A stretch of DNA of 64,000 nucleotides from Variovorax saccharolyticus (GTDB lineage: Bacteria > Pseudomonadota > Gammaproteobacteria > Burkholderiales > Burkholderiaceae_C): NCBI RefSeq assembly GCF_030316765.1, contig NZ_JASZYT010000006.1, forward strand, positions 1 to 64,000. Direction: 5' to 3'. Under the pieces are notes generated by a model. That model saw nothing but the letters and a program-made list of their open reading frames with translations. It had not been told where the DNA came from and searched no databases. Shown piece by piece: positions 36,105 through 45,417 of the stretch. A program made the translations under genes and the position numbers. Every line of letters begins with the position of its first letter. Positions within the stretch are counted from its first letter, which is position 1.

Positions 36105-36752
36105 GTGAAGACGCTCTCAGGGACTCTCTGTGGCCTTCTCCTCTTGGGCATGGCGGCCGGCGCAGCGTCGGCCGACCTGGAACTCGAAGGCCATCGGCTG
36201 GTGGTCAGCGGCATGCTCGACGGCAGCGCGATCAAGGATTTCGAGTCGCATCTGGCGGGCGGCCAGGTTCGCACCGTGGTCTTCGAGAATGCGCTGGGCG
36301 GCTCGGCCGAAGTCGCTGCCGACTATGCCCGCGCGATCCGGGAGGCCGGCGTCAATACCGAGGCCAAGGGCCAGTGCCAGGCGGCCTGCGCCTATGCCTT
36401 CCTGGCGGGCAAGGAACGCCGTTTCGGCCGCGGCTTCCAGGTTCACGCGCTGCTGATTCCCGTGGCCGGCCGGCCGCGAACCGCGGACCTCGCCGGCCGC
36501 TGGCGCGGCGAGGGCGCCCAGCGCACGCTGGCCGAATTCACCACGCGGTCCAGCGAAGCCCCGGCGGTCGACGAGCCGATCCCCAAGGACCCGTGGCAGC
36601 CGAACCAGGGCGTGCTGTTCACCTCGGCGCCGACCTTGTTCGGCAGGGTCTCCAACACCTTCTATTGCGACGGCACCCAGGGGCGCGACCTGTCGCGCTG
36701 CGAACTGCTGTCCGACGCTGATCCGCACAAGCTCGGGGTCCTGACGCCTTAG
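36105..36752 (+). CDS. exported protein with ClpP-like fold (COG3904-like), unknown function
   Basis: From GTG 36105 the product is 215 aa with a clean signal peptide (VKTLSGTLCGLLLLGMAAG, cleavage after ASA). The mature part has LEGHRLVVSGMLDGSAIKDF, GGSAEVAADYARAIREAGV and CQAACAYAFLAGKER, matching the ClpP/crotonase-like periplasmic family with a cysteine pair where ClpP has its nucleophile region. AAAGG lies about 8 bp before the GTG; an upstream ATG at 36027 would give an odd N-terminus. A palindrome GCTTCTG-AATA-CAGAAGC (35936-35953) lies upstream. Confidence 0.7.
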   Translation: MKTLSGTLCGLLLLGMAAGAASADLELEGHRLVVSGMLDGSAIKDFESHLAGGQVRTVVFENALGGSAEVAADYARAIREAGVNTEAKGQCQAACAYAFLAGKERRFGRGFQVHALLIPVAGRPRTADLAGRWRGEGAQRTLAEFTTRSSEAPAVDEPIPKDPWQPNQGVLFTSAPTLFGRVSNTFYCDGTQGRDLSRCELLSDADPHKLGVLTP

Positions 36753-36753
36753 G

Positions 36754-37773
36754 TCAGAGCCTCGGGGCCAGGGCCGCCGCCAGGGGAAAGGTGAAGAAGG
36801 CCAGCACGGTGGTCCAGAGGATGATGCGCGCGATGCGTCCGTTGTCGGCGCCGAAGCGCTCTGCCAGCATCGAGACGTTGCTCGCGCTCGGCAGCGCGGC
36901 GGCCAGCACCAGCGCCACCAGGGCCGGGCCGCTGATCGGCAGGCCGAGCGCCGCCACGCCGCGCGCCAGCAGCCACACCAGCAGCGGATGCGCCACCAGC
37001 TTGATCGCGACCACCGGCAGCACCTCCGCCAGAGCTGCCTGCGGCGGCGGGCTGCCGGCGGCGCTGCCCAGCGCCTGGGCGACCGCCGCGCTGGCGCGGT
37101 GCTCGCGCGCCAGCATCGCCGAGCGGGCCAGTACCGCGCCGATCGTGAACAAGGCCACCGGCGAGGCCGCTTCGGCCAGCATCGCGACCGTCCGCTCGAT
37201 CGGACCCGGGAGCGTGAAGCGGGTCGCCGAGGCCAGCACGCCCAGCAGGATCGACCAGGGCATCGGGTTCTGGACGATGCCGCGCAGCGCCTGCCGCAAG
37301 GCCTTGGCGGCGCCGTGCCCGTCGGCGCCATCGAGCCGCGACAGCGCGATGCACAGCGACGACGTGACGACCATGTCGAAGGCCATGGTGATGATCGTGG
37401 TCGATGCCGCCGGGGCGCCGAGGATCGCCACCAGCAGCGGCACGCCCATGAAGCCGGTGTTCGGAAAGGCGGCCACCAGCGCCCCGAAGGACGCGTCGTT
37501 CCAGCCGATGCGCCCGCTGCGGCTCAGGGCGACCGTGGCGCCGACCACGATCAGCGCGCTCAGGCACCAGACCAGGGCGACGCCGCCATCCAGCAGCTGG
37601 CCGATCGGCGCCCGGGCGCCGAAGCGAAACAGCATGCAAGGCAGCGCGAAATAGAGCACGAAGGCGTTGAGCCCCGGAATCGCGGCCAGCGGCAGCAGGC
37701 CGCCGCGGGCCGCAGCATAGCCGGCGGCTATCAAGGCGAAGAAGGGAACGGTGACGAGGAATATCTGCAGCAC
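36754..37773 (-). CDS. AEC-family (auxin efflux carrier-like) transporter
   Basis: About 339 aa, ten hydrophobic segments in two halves, with the family N-terminus LQIFLVTVPFFALIAAGYAA and the PNTGFMGVPLL motif. AEC proteins export organic acids such as malonate. I start at GTG 37773, matching the usual family start; ATG 37806 would add 11 polar residues. It is convergent with the upstream exported-protein gene (1 bp apart) and divergent from rep. Confidence 0.85.
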   Translation of the reverse strand: MLQIFLVTVPFFALIAAGYAAARGGLLPLAAIPGLNAFVLYFALPCMLFRFGARAPIGQLLDGGVALVWCLSALIVVGATVALSRSGRIGWNDASFGALVAAFPNTGFMGVPLLVAILGAPAASTTIITMAFDMVVTSSLCIALSRLDGADGHGAAKALRQALRGIVQNPMPWSILLGVLASATRFTLPGPIERTVAMLAEAASPVALFTIGAVLARSAMLAREHRASAAVAQALGSAAGSPPPQAALAEVLPVVAIKLVAHPLLVWLLARGVAALGLPISGPALVALVLAAALPSASNVSMLAERFGADNGRIARIILWTTVLAFFTFPLAAALAPRL

Positions 37774-37911
37774 GCGGCGATTGTGCTTGGCGCGGCCGGC
37801 GGTCATGGCGCGCGGGCGCCGGCGAACACGCCCTAGCACACTCCGGCGAGCCTTGGCGCGCGATGCCCCCCGTATCATTGGCCGTTTGCGCCTTCCGTTC
37901 CCGCACCCTCC

Positions 37912-40014
37912 ATGTCTTCCGGTCTCAATCTCGCGCAACAAGAAGCGGTCAACTACATGCACGGCCCCTGCCTGGTCCTCGCCGGCGCGGGCTCGGGCAA
38001 GACGCGCGTGATCACGCACAAGATCGCGCGCCTGATCCAGGCCGGCCTCGAACCCAAGCGGATCGCCGCGATCACCTTCACCAACAAGGCTGCCTCCGAG
38101 ATGCGCGAACGCGCCAAGGGGCTGATCGGGCGCGATGCCAAGCAGGTGGTGGTCTGCACCTTCCACGCGCTGGGCGTGCGCATGATGCGCGAGGACGGCG
38201 CGGTGCTGGGCCTGAAGCCGGCCTTCAGCATCCTGGACAGCGACGACGTCACCAAGATCCTCAAGGACGCCGGCGGCACCACCGATGCCGCCACCGCGCG
38301 GATCTGGCAGTGGACCATCAGCAAGTGGAAGAACATGGGCCTCAACGCGGCCCAGGCCGAGGCCCAGGCGGCCGACGACAACGAGCGCATCACGGCCCGC
38401 ATCATGGCCCGCTACGAAGAACGGCTGGCGGCCTACCAGAGCGTCGACTTCGACGACCTGATCGGCATGCCGCTGAAGCTGCTGCAGCAGCACGACGAGG
38501 TGCGTGCCAAGTGGCAGGCGGCGCTCGGCCACGTGCTGGTCGACGAATACCAGGACACCAACGCGACCCAGTACGAGGTGCTGAAGGCGCTGGTCGGCGA
38601 GCGCGGCCGCTTCACCGCGGTGGGCGACGACGACCAGTCGATCTACGGCTGGCGCGGCGCCACGCTCGACAACCTCAAGAAGCTGCCGGTCGACTACCCG
38701 AACCTCAAGGTCATCAAGCTGGAGCAGAACTACCGGAGCACCAGCGCGATCCTGCGCGCCGCCAACAACGTGATCGGCCCGAACCCGAAGCTGTTCCCGA
38801 AGACCCTGTTCAGCGAACTCGGCGAGGGCGAGCCGGTGCGCATCGTCGATGCCGACAGCGAGGCCCACGAGGCCGAGCGCACCGTGGCGCGCATCCAGAG
38901 CCTGCGCGCCGGCGACGCCACCGCGCAAGGCCCCCAGCACAAGGAGTTCCGCGACTTCGCGATCCTCTACCGCGCCAACCACCAGGCCCGCGTGTTCGAG
39001 CAGGCGCTGCGCAAGGCGCAGATTCCGTACAAGGTCTCGGGCGGCCAGAGCTTCTTCGACCGCGCCGAGATCAAGGACCTGTGCGGCTGGTTCCGCCTGT
39101 GGGTCAACAACGACGACGACCCGGCCTTCCTGCGCGCCGTGACCACGCCCAAGCGCGGCATCGGCCACACCACGCTGGCCGCGCTCGGCACCTTCGCGAG
39201 CCAGTACAAGCTGAGCCTGTTCGAGGCCCTGTTCAGCCCCTCGCTGCCGAGCGTGATGCCCAAGCGGGCGCAAGAGGGCCTGCATGAGTTCGGCCGCTAC
39301 ATCAACGATCTCGAATATCGCGCCCGACGCACCATGGGCGCCGAGGACGCACGCGCCTTCCTGGGCGAATGGCTCAAGGAGATCGACTACGAGAAGCATC
39401 TCTACGACGGCGAGGACAGCGAGCAGCTGGCAGCCAGCCGCTGGACCAACGTGATGGAGTTCTGCGACTGGATGTCGCAGCGCTGCGGCGGCACGATCGA
39501 CGACGCCTCCGGCGCCACGGTCGAGAGCGAGCGCAAGAGCCTGCTCGAAGTGGCGCAGACGATCTCGCTGCTGTCGACCATCAGCGAGCGCGAGCAGGAC
39601 CAGAACGTGGTCACGCTGTCGACGCTGCACGCCTCCAAGGGCCTCGAATGGCCGCACGTGATGCTGGTCGGCGTGACCGAGGGGCTGCTGCCCTTCAAGC
39701 TCGACGACGACGGCGGCCGGCAGGAAAAGATCAGCGATGACACGCTGACCCGGCTCCAGGAAGAGCGCCGCCTGATGTACGTGGGCATCACGCGGGCCCA
39801 GCGCAGCCTGGCGGTGAGCTGGACCAAGCGGCGCAAGAAGGGCCGCGAGATGGTCGCCGCCCAGCCGAGCCGCTTCATCGCCGAGATGGCGCTCGACAAG
39901 AAGACCGCCAAGGAAGATCCGCGCGAGAAGCTCAAGGCGCTGCGCGCCGAATTCGCGCGCAAGGTGCAGGACAACGCGGCCGCCGCTGCCGCCGCGGCCG
40001 CCTCCGCGCCATGA
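37912..40014 (+). CDS. rep: ATP-dependent DNA helicase Rep (UvrD family)
   Basis: 700-aa superfamily 1A helicase, 3'-5', that clears proteins from DNA ahead of forks. Walker A GAGSGKT at residues 26-32, ITFTNKAA, VDEYQDTN near 207, GDDDQSIYGWRGA near 241, EQNYRS near 277, and C-terminal TLHASKGLEWPHV and GITRAQ. Slightly longer than the E. coli protein through an Ala-rich tail. The stop overlaps the next start (ATGA). Confidence 0.92.
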   Translation: MSSGLNLAQQEAVNYMHGPCLVLAGAGSGKTRVITHKIARLIQAGLEPKRIAAITFTNKAASEMRERAKGLIGRDAKQVVVCTFHALGVRMMREDGAVLGLKPAFSILDSDDVTKILKDAGGTTDAATARIWQWTISKWKNMGLNAAQAEAQAADDNERITARIMARYEERLAAYQSVDFDDLIGMPLKLLQQHDEVRAKWQAALGHVLVDEYQDTNATQYEVLKALVGERGRFTAVGDDDQSIYGWRGATLDNLKKLPVDYPNLKVIKLEQNYRSTSAILRAANNVIGPNPKLFPKTLFSELGEGEPVRIVDADSEAHEAERTVARIQSLRAGDATAQGPQHKEFRDFAILYRANHQARVFEQALRKAQIPYKVSGGQSFFDRAEIKDLCGWFRLWVNNDDDPAFLRAVTTPKRGIGHTTLAALGTFASQYKLSLFEALFSPSLPSVMPKRAQEGLHEFGRYINDLEYRARRTMGAEDARAFLGEWLKEIDYEKHLYDGEDSEQLAASRWTNVMEFCDWMSQRCGGTIDDASGATVESERKSLLEVAQTISLLSTISEREQDQNVVTLSTLHASKGLEWPHVMLVGVTEGLLPFKLDDDGGRQEKISDDTLTRLQEERRLMYVGITRAQRSLAVSWTKRRKKGREMVAAQPSRFIAEMALDKKTAKEDPREKLKALRAEFARKVQDNAAAAAAAAASAP

Positions 40015-40499
40015 GGCGGCTGCGGATGGCCTGGCTGGCCGCCGGCTGCGTGGCCTCGGCCGGCGTCGCGGCACAGCAGGCGCCGGCAGCTTCGACGGCG
40101 CCGGCCGCCCAGGCCTGCCCCGCCAGTGCGTCGGAGCTGCCGCTCGAGGCGCTGTTCGGTACCTGGGAAGCCCGCATCGAAGGCCTGAAAGGCGTGGCAA
40201 AAGTCAAGCTCGACCAACATCCCGACTACGCCGGCGTGCGCGGCACAATCTCGCGGGGCGGCGAGGGCCGGGAGGGCACGCCCGCCACCGTGTCGCAACT
40301 GGCAGGCGATATCGACGAGGACGGCATGCTGAGCCTCGACGAATCGCTGGACGGCCGCGCCATCAGCGGCGTCTGGTTGGGCGCGCTGCAGCCGGCCTCT
40401 TGCGGCCGCGAGTTCAAGGGCGTCTGGCGCGATGCCGCGAACGACAGCACCCATCCCTTCGTACTGAACAAGACTGGCAACTCGGCAACCGATCGATGA
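40011..40499 (+). CDS. exported hypothetical protein
   Basis: 162 aa. Signal peptide MRRLRMAWLAAGCVASAGVA, cleavage after AAQ, then an Ala-rich spacer and a roughly 110-residue beta-rich domain (LPLEALFGTWEARIEGL, LAGDIDEDGMLSLDESLDG). The segment DIDEDGMLSLDES resembles an EF-hand-like loop but is isolated. It is coupled by 4-bp overlaps to rep upstream and pldA downstream. No family recognised; a role at the envelope is inferred from the neighbour. Confidence 0.75.
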   Translation: MRRLRMAWLAAGCVASAGVAAQQAPAASTAPAAQACPASASELPLEALFGTWEARIEGLKGVAKVKLDQHPDYAGVRGTISRGGEGREGTPATVSQLAGDIDEDGMLSLDESLDGRAISGVWLGALQPASCGREFKGVWRDAANDSTHPFVLNKTGNSATDR

Positions 40500-41638
40500 A
40501 CAAACGCATTCTTTTCTTCACCGCTCTCGTCACCGGAATCGGCGCCGCCGGCGTCCAGGCCCAGGCGGTGGACAAGCCGTCCAGCCCGCTGGCCGACTCG
40601 GAACTGACATGGCAGCAGTGCCAGCGGCTCGCGGGCAGCGGCAACAACGAGGCACGGCTCGCCTGCTTCGACCGCTGGGCCCAGCAACAGACCTTGCCCG
40701 GCACCTCGGTGCCGGTGGCGCCGCCGGTGCTGGCCGAAACGCAGCCGCCGGTGGACGCCACGATCCCGGCCACGCGCGTGGTCACGGTCGCCACCGAGGA
40801 CGGCTGCCGCGACCGCCAGTACTCGCCGCTGTCGCGCTTCTGGGAGCTCGAGGCCGGCAGCAACTGCGGCACGCTCGGCTTCCGCGGCTACCGGCCGCTC
40901 AGCGTCGGCATCGGCGTGGCGGCCAACGATCCCGAGACCGCCACCTCGCCGGCCATCGGCCGCACAGGCGTCGACCGGCCCTACCAGGCACAGGACATGC
41001 GCATCGGCCTGTCGCTGCGCACCAAACTCGCGCAAGGCCTGCTCACCGGCGACGACCCGGTCAAGAAGGACGGCCTCTGGTTCGCCTACTCGCAGGCATC
41101 CACCTGGCAGGTGTTCAACAGCGAGCTGTCGCGGCCTTTCCGCACCACCGACCACGAGCCGGAGTTCATCTACAGCTACCCGACCGATTTCGATCTCGGC
41201 GGCGGCTGGCGCATGCGCTACGCCGGCCTGGGCCTGGTGCACCAGTCGAACGGCCAGGACCTGCCCTACTCGCGCAGCTGGAACCGGGTCTACCTGATGG
41301 GCGGCGCCGAGCTGGGCGACAAGTTCGTGATCACCGGCCGCATCTGGAGTCGCATATCCGAGAACGCCAACGACGACGACAACCCCGACATCACCAAGTA
41401 CCTGGGCCACGCCGAGGTCCGCGGCGCTTGGCAGGTCGACCGCCTGAACCAGGTCGGCGTCACGGTGCGCGGCGGCAAGGGGTCGATCCGGCTCGAATGG
41501 TTCAAGGCGATCGGCGATCCGGTCAAGAGCAACCTGCGCATCCAGGCCCAGCTGTTCCACGGCTACGGCGACACGCTGGTCGACTACAACCGCAAGCGCA
41601 CGGTGTTCAGCGTCGGCTTGGCGCTGGTCGACTTCTGA
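40496..41638 (+). CDS. pldA: outer membrane phospholipase A
   Basis: 380 aa. Signal peptide MNKRILFFTALVTGIGAAGV to QAQA, an N-terminal extension of about 110 residues with LTWQQCQRLAGSGNNEARLACF, then the OMPLA beta-barrel. Catalytic His and Ser are in GLVHQSNGQDLPYSRSWNR near residue 249. The enzyme hydrolyses outer-leaflet phospholipids when asymmetry is lost. The N-terminal extension with two cysteines is longer than in E. coli. Start overlaps the preceding gene by 4 bp. Confidence 0.9.
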   Translation: MNKRILFFTALVTGIGAAGVQAQAVDKPSSPLADSELTWQQCQRLAGSGNNEARLACFDRWAQQQTLPGTSVPVAPPVLAETQPPVDATIPATRVVTVATEDGCRDRQYSPLSRFWELEAGSNCGTLGFRGYRPLSVGIGVAANDPETATSPAIGRTGVDRPYQAQDMRIGLSLRTKLAQGLLTGDDPVKKDGLWFAYSQASTWQVFNSELSRPFRTTDHEPEFIYSYPTDFDLGGGWRMRYAGLGLVHQSNGQDLPYSRSWNRVYLMGGAELGDKFVITGRIWSRISENANDDDNPDITKYLGHAEVRGAWQVDRLNQVGVTVRGGKGSIRLEWFKAIGDPVKSNLRIQAQLFHGYGDTLVDYNRKRTVFSVGLALVDF

Positions 41639-41673
41639 GCCGGGGCGGGCGCGGCGGCGACGACAATGCCGTC

Positions 41674-42345
41674 ATGACGCCCTCCCCCATGCCCACCCTC
41701 TCGCTGCTCGAAACCCGCGTGCTCGGCGTGCTGGCCGAGAAGCAGCGCACCGTTCCCGACAGCTACCCGCTGACGCTCAATGCGCTGGTCGCGGGCTGCA
41801 ACCAGAAGACCAGCCGCAACCCGATCCTGGAAGTGACCGACGCCGAGGCCACGGCCGCGCTGGACAGCCTGCGCGGCTACAGCCTGGTGTCGGAGAGCAG
41901 CGGCGGTCGGACCTTCCGCTACGCCCACAACATCGACGGCGTGCTTCGCATCCCCTCGCAGTCGATCATCCTGCTGACCGTCCTGATGCTGCGCGGCCCG
42001 CAGACCGCGGGCGAGCTGCGCATCGCCTGCGACCGGATGCACAACTTCGCCGACATCTCGGCGGTGGAAGGCTTCCTCGACGAGATGGCGGAACGCCCGG
42101 CCGGCGCGCTGGTCGTGAAGCTGGCACGGCTGCCGGGTGCACGCGAGAGCCGCTGGGCGCATCTGCTGAGCGGGACGCCGGCGGAGGATGCGGCGAGTCC
42201 GTCGGCGGTCGCCGGTGGCAGCACCGATGTGTCGCTCGGCGAGGTGGCGGCGCTGAAGGCCAACGTGGCGCGGCTCGAGGGCGAGGTCGCGAGCCTGAAG
42301 GCGCTGGTCGCGCGCATCTGCTCGGAGCTCGGGATCGACGGCTGA
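41674..42345 (+). CDS. YceH family protein (DUF480)
   Basis: 223 aa. Two winged-helix-like halves characteristic of DUF480 (SLLETRVLGVLAEKQRTVPDSYPLTLNAL, then SRNPILEVTDAE) and a C-terminal coiled coil (VARLEGEVASLKALVARI). Function unknown; predicted nucleic-acid binding. ATG 41674 is used, with 41689 as alternative. It ends 24 bp from the convergent rtcB and marks the left border of the island-like region. Confidence 0.88.
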   Translation: MTPSPMPTLSLLETRVLGVLAEKQRTVPDSYPLTLNALVAGCNQKTSRNPILEVTDAEATAALDSLRGYSLVSESSGGRTFRYAHNIDGVLRIPSQSIILLTVLMLRGPQTAGELRIACDRMHNFADISAVEGFLDEMAERPAGALVVKLARLPGARESRWAHLLSGTPAEDAASPSAVAGGSTDVSLGEVAALKANVARLEGEVASLKALVARICSELGIDG

Positions 42346-42369
42346 GAAGGCCCGAGCGCCGCGCGGCGC

Positions 42370-43590
42370 TCAGCCCTTCACGCACACCACCTGCTTCAGG
42401 GTGTGGACGACCTCGACCAGGTCCTGCTGCGCCGCCATCACCGCATCGATGTCCTTGTACGCGGCCGGCGTCTCGTCGATCACGTCGCGGTCCTTGCGGC
42501 ATTCGACGCCTTCGGTCGCGGCGCGGTGGTCGGCCAGCGTGAAGCGGCGCTTGGCCTCGCCGCGGCTCATCACGCGGCCGGCGCCGTGCGAGCAGCTGTC
42601 GAAGCTGTCGGCATGGCCCTTGCCGCGCACGATGTAGCTGCGCGCGCCCATGCTGCCGGGGATGATGCCCAGCTGCCCGGCCTTCGCGCTGACCGCGCCC
42701 TTGCGGGTCACGTAGACGTCCTGGCCGAAGTGATGCTCCTTCTGCACGTAGTTGTGGTGGCAGTTCACCGCCTCGACGTGGCTCTGGAAGCTCTTGCGGA
42801 CCACCGTCTTCGCGGCCTCGATCACGCGCCGCATCATCACTTCGCGGTTGACGGCCGCGAACCTCTGCGCCCAGCCCACCGCGCGCACGTAGTCGCCGAA
42901 GTAGCGGCTGCCTTCCTCGAAATAGGCCAGGTCGCGGTCGGGCAGGTTCACCTGCTGGCGCATCGCATCCTGCTTGGCCAGCTCGATGAACATGGTGCCG
43001 ATGAAGTTGCCGACGCCGCGCGAACCCGAGTGCAGCATGAACCAGACGAAGCCCGCTTCGTCGAGGCAGACCTCGATGAAGTGGTTGCCAGAGCCCAGCG
43101 TGCCCAGGTGCTGGATGTGATTGGTCTTGGCCAGCTTCGGGTAGTCGCGGCACAGCGCGGTGAACTCGGGTTCGAGCTGCGCCCATGCGGTGTCGACCGA
43201 GCCCGGCGTCTTCTGCCACGCGCCGGGATCGCGTGCGCCCGGCTTGCGGCCGTGCGGCACGGCACGCTCGATGGCCGAGCGCAGCGGGCCCAGGTTGTCG
43301 GGCAGGTCAGTGGCCACCAGCGTGGTCTTGCAGGCGATCATGCCGCAGCCGATGTCGACGCCCACCGCGGCCGGGATGATGGCGCGCAGGGTCGGGATCA
43401 CCGAGCCCACGGTGGCGCCGATGCCGACGTGCACGTCGGGCATGGCCGCGATGTGCCTGAAGACGATCGGCAGGCGCGCCGCATGGCTCAGCTGGCGCCG
43501 GGCCTCGTCTTCGACCGGCACGCCGCGCGTCCACATCTTGATGGGCACGCCGCCACCGACTTCTTCCTCGATGTAGTTGCTTTCGTTCAT
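42370..43590 (-). CDS. rtcB: RNA-splicing ligase RtcB
   Basis: 406-aa GTP- and Mn-dependent ligase that joins RNA 2',3'-cyclic phosphate (or 3'-phosphate) ends to 5'-OH ends, the ends left by many tRNases. Motifs: metal cysteine in VGVDIGCGMIACKT, NHFIEV, HSGSRGVGN, CHHNYV, and the guanylated histidine in SCSHGAGRVMSR. The protein is complete. It is last of three minus-strand genes after a tRNA array (tRNAs, HNH nuclease, Clp-fold proteinase, RtcB), with 29 bp to the proteinase. There is no rtcA or rtcR in the window. Confidence 0.95.
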   Translation of the reverse strand: MNESNYIEEEVGGGVPIKMWTRGVPVEDEARRQLSHAARLPIVFRHIAAMPDVHVGIGATVGSVIPTLRAIIPAAVGVDIGCGMIACKTTLVATDLPDNLGPLRSAIERAVPHGRKPGARDPGAWQKTPGSVDTAWAQLEPEFTALCRDYPKLAKTNHIQHLGTLGSGNHFIEVCLDEAGFVWFMLHSGSRGVGNFIGTMFIELAKQDAMRQQVNLPDRDLAYFEEGSRYFGDYVRAVGWAQRFAAVNREVMMRRVIEAAKTVVRKSFQSHVEAVNCHHNYVQKEHHFGQDVYVTRKGAVSAKAGQLGIIPGSMGARSYIVRGKGHADSFDSCSHGAGRVMSRGEAKRRFTLADHRAATEGVECRKDRDVIDETPAAYKDIDAVMAAQQDLVEVVHTLKQVVCVKG

Positions 43591-43619
43591 GGTGAATCTC
43601 CTTGTGCGGACGTCGCACA

Positions 43620-44645
43620 TCAAGCCACGTGCAGCTCGCCGCGTCGCAGGCGCGAGCCGATGCGTTCGATGCGGCGCCAGCCGCTGTTGTCGTTGAGGGT
43701 GATCCAGCGCCGCTCCTCGGAACGGTAGAACCAGTCCTTGTCCTGCTGGTAGTACACCTGTGCGCCGCTGGCTTCCCAGATGTTGGCGATCTCGTTGCTG
43801 TGCGCGCGCTGCTCGTCGAAGTCGGTGGTGGCCTTCTGGCCCATCTCGCTGTAGAGCGCGTTGAGCTGCAGCAGCAGCGCGGCGACCTCGGCCGGCATGC
43901 GCTCGGCCGCCAGGCCGATCTTCACCGCCTCGTCCAGCAGGATCGGGTAGTTGTGTGAAGGGTACTTGCCGTTGAGTGCGCCCGCAATCGCCTCGGCCTT
44001 GGCCGCGTCGGCGACGTGGTAGGCCAGCAGTTCGCGGCACAGCATGATCGACAGCGACTCGGCCCGGTCGACCGCGCCGATCACCAGCGGATGCACGTAC
44101 TGGAACAGCGACTTGTAGGCGTTCTCGGGCACCTCGCCTTGCTGCTCGCGCCACAGGCGGATCACGCGCTGCAGCTCGTCCAGGCTGACGCCGACGCGGT
44201 CGTTGTCCCGGTCGACCGGCGACAGCGAGTGGTTCAGCGAAGTGTCGACCGCGGTGAGATAGGCTGTCGGGCCCATCAGGATCTGGTCCGCGCCAAGCGC
44301 CACCATGGTGGCGGCCGACGCGCACTCGAGCGGCACCAGCGCGACCAGCCGCCGGCAATGCTGCCGCAGCAGGTTCACCAGCCGCAGCGACACCTGGCCG
44401 CTGCCGCCGCTCGACTTCAGGAACAGGTAGATCACCTCGTGTTCTCCGAGCCGCTGCAGCACGTGGTACATCGCGACCACGTCGCTGTGGCACACCGAGC
44501 CGCGCGGGCCGTTCCAGTAGGCGATGAGCGGCGCACCGAGCTGCTCGGCCAGCTGCGCGATCAGCGCCTGCGTCTTGCCGAACAGCACCGGAGGTTGCTT
44601 GATCTTGACCGGCACCTCGATGGCCGGGAGTTGTTCGTTCTTCAT
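43620..44645 (-). CDS. SDH-family Clp-fold serine proteinase
   Basis: 341 aa, no signal peptide. The central domain has a ClpP/crotonase-like fold: LIAYWNGPRGSV, YLFLKSSGGSGQVSLRL (oxyanion loop), then ALVPLECASAATMVALGAD with the probable nucleophile serine, and GPTAYLTAVD. These are known as serine dehydrogenase-type proteinases of uncertain substrate. The C-terminal part (QDKDWFYRSEERRW) is charged and aromatic. It lies between the HNH nuclease and rtcB in one operon, which suggests a shared RNA-related or stress role. Confidence 0.8.
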   Translation of the reverse strand: MKNEQLPAIEVPVKIKQPPVLFGKTQALIAQLAEQLGAPLIAYWNGPRGSVCHSDVVAMYHVLQRLGEHEVIYLFLKSSGGSGQVSLRLVNLLRQHCRRLVALVPLECASAATMVALGADQILMGPTAYLTAVDTSLNHSLSPVDRDNDRVGVSLDELQRVIRLWREQQGEVPENAYKSLFQYVHPLVIGAVDRAESLSIMLCRELLAYHVADAAKAEAIAGALNGKYPSHNYPILLDEAVKIGLAAERMPAEVAALLLQLNALYSEMGQKATTDFDEQRAHSNEIANIWEASGAQVYYQQDKDWFYRSEERRWITLNDNSGWRRIERIGSRLRRGELHVA

Positions 44646-44718
44646 GTTGTTCTCTTTCAGTTGATGGGGGCTGCTCAGCGCAGCCTCGGACGCCGTGGCA
44701 CCCGAGCCGCGACAAACG

Positions 44719-45291
44719 TCAGCTCAGGCGCGATCCCTTCGGCAGGCGCACGGCCAGCCACTCGTGCACGTCGGCGCGGATCGGCCGGCCCTCGAGCAGG
44801 AAGCCCTCGAAACGGCTCGGCACGTACGGCAGGTAGACCAGCGGCATGCGCGCCTCTTCCGGCGTGCGGTCGGCCTTGCGTCCATTGCACGCGCTGCAGG
44901 CGGCGACGAGGTTCATCCAGGTCCAGCGGCCGCCGCGCGATTCGGGCACGATGTGCTCGCACTGCAGGTCGCGCTCCGCGAAGCGCTGGGCGCAGTAGCC
45001 GCAGGTCATGCGGTCGCGGCGCAAGAGCTTGCGCTTGCTGAAGGCCGGTGCAACGTCGAACAGGTTGACGCGCGAAGCGCCAGTCAGCGCGATGATGGGA
45101 TGCACGTCGATGACCGACTGGCGACCGCGCGCGACATTGAAGCCGCCGCGCAGCGTGGCCAGCGGACCCTCGCCATCGACCCATGCGACCGAGCCCGTGG
45201 CCACGTGCAGCGCCGCGTGCTCCAGCGAGATCCACGCCTGCGGCGTGCCCTGGATGTCGAGTTGCAGCACGTGGCTGTGGTGTGGGTGCAT
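44719..45291 (-). CDS. HNH endonuclease
   Basis: 190 aa. Zinc-stabilised HNH domain at about residues 95-145: CGYC (97-100), QCEHIVPESRGG, WMNLVAACSACNGRK. The N-terminal 90 residues (HVLQLDIQGTPQAWISLEHA) match the HNH proteins of the Anabaena/RumA-like short nuclease family and contain no other known domain. ATG 45291 has AAGGAGG seven bases upstream, so it is preferred over 45348, which lies next to tRNA-His. First protein gene after the tRNA array. Confidence 0.88.
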   Translation of the reverse strand: MHPHHSHVLQLDIQGTPQAWISLEHAALHVATGSVAWVDGEGPLATLRGGFNVARGRQSVIDVHPIIALTGASRVNLFDVAPAFSKRKLLRRDRMTCGYCAQRFAERDLQCEHIVPESRGGRWTWMNLVAACSACNGRKADRTPEEARMPLVYLPYVPSRFEGFLLEGRPIRADVHEWLAVRLPKGSRLS

Positions 45292-45338
45292 GGGTGGCCT
45301 CCTTTCGTGGCCGGGTCGGGGGAAAACGCTTGAATGAA

Positions 45339-45413
45339 TGGGGTGCACGAACGGAATCGAACCGTCGTCAACGGGATCACAACCCGCGGCTCTGCCATTG
45401 AGCTACGCGCACC
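45339..45413 (-). tRNA. tRNA-His (GTG), noncanonical sequence
   Basis: Full cloverleaf with G-1 opposite C73, acceptor GTGCGCG/CGTGCAC (one G-U), D stem GCTC/GAGC, anticodon loop TTGTGAT, T arm with TTCGATT, and encoded CCA. Arms pair well, yet the acceptor and anticodon stems differ from the usual betaproteobacterial tRNA-His as I remember it. Last tRNA of the array, 47 bp before the HNH gene. Confidence 0.9.
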
Positions 45414-45417
45414 ATGA

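Noticed and set aside
36754..40200. Very long minus-strand open frame opposite rep
   Set aside because: Only the part up to about 37.8 kb (AEC transporter) is coding; the rest is a high-GC shadow of rep.
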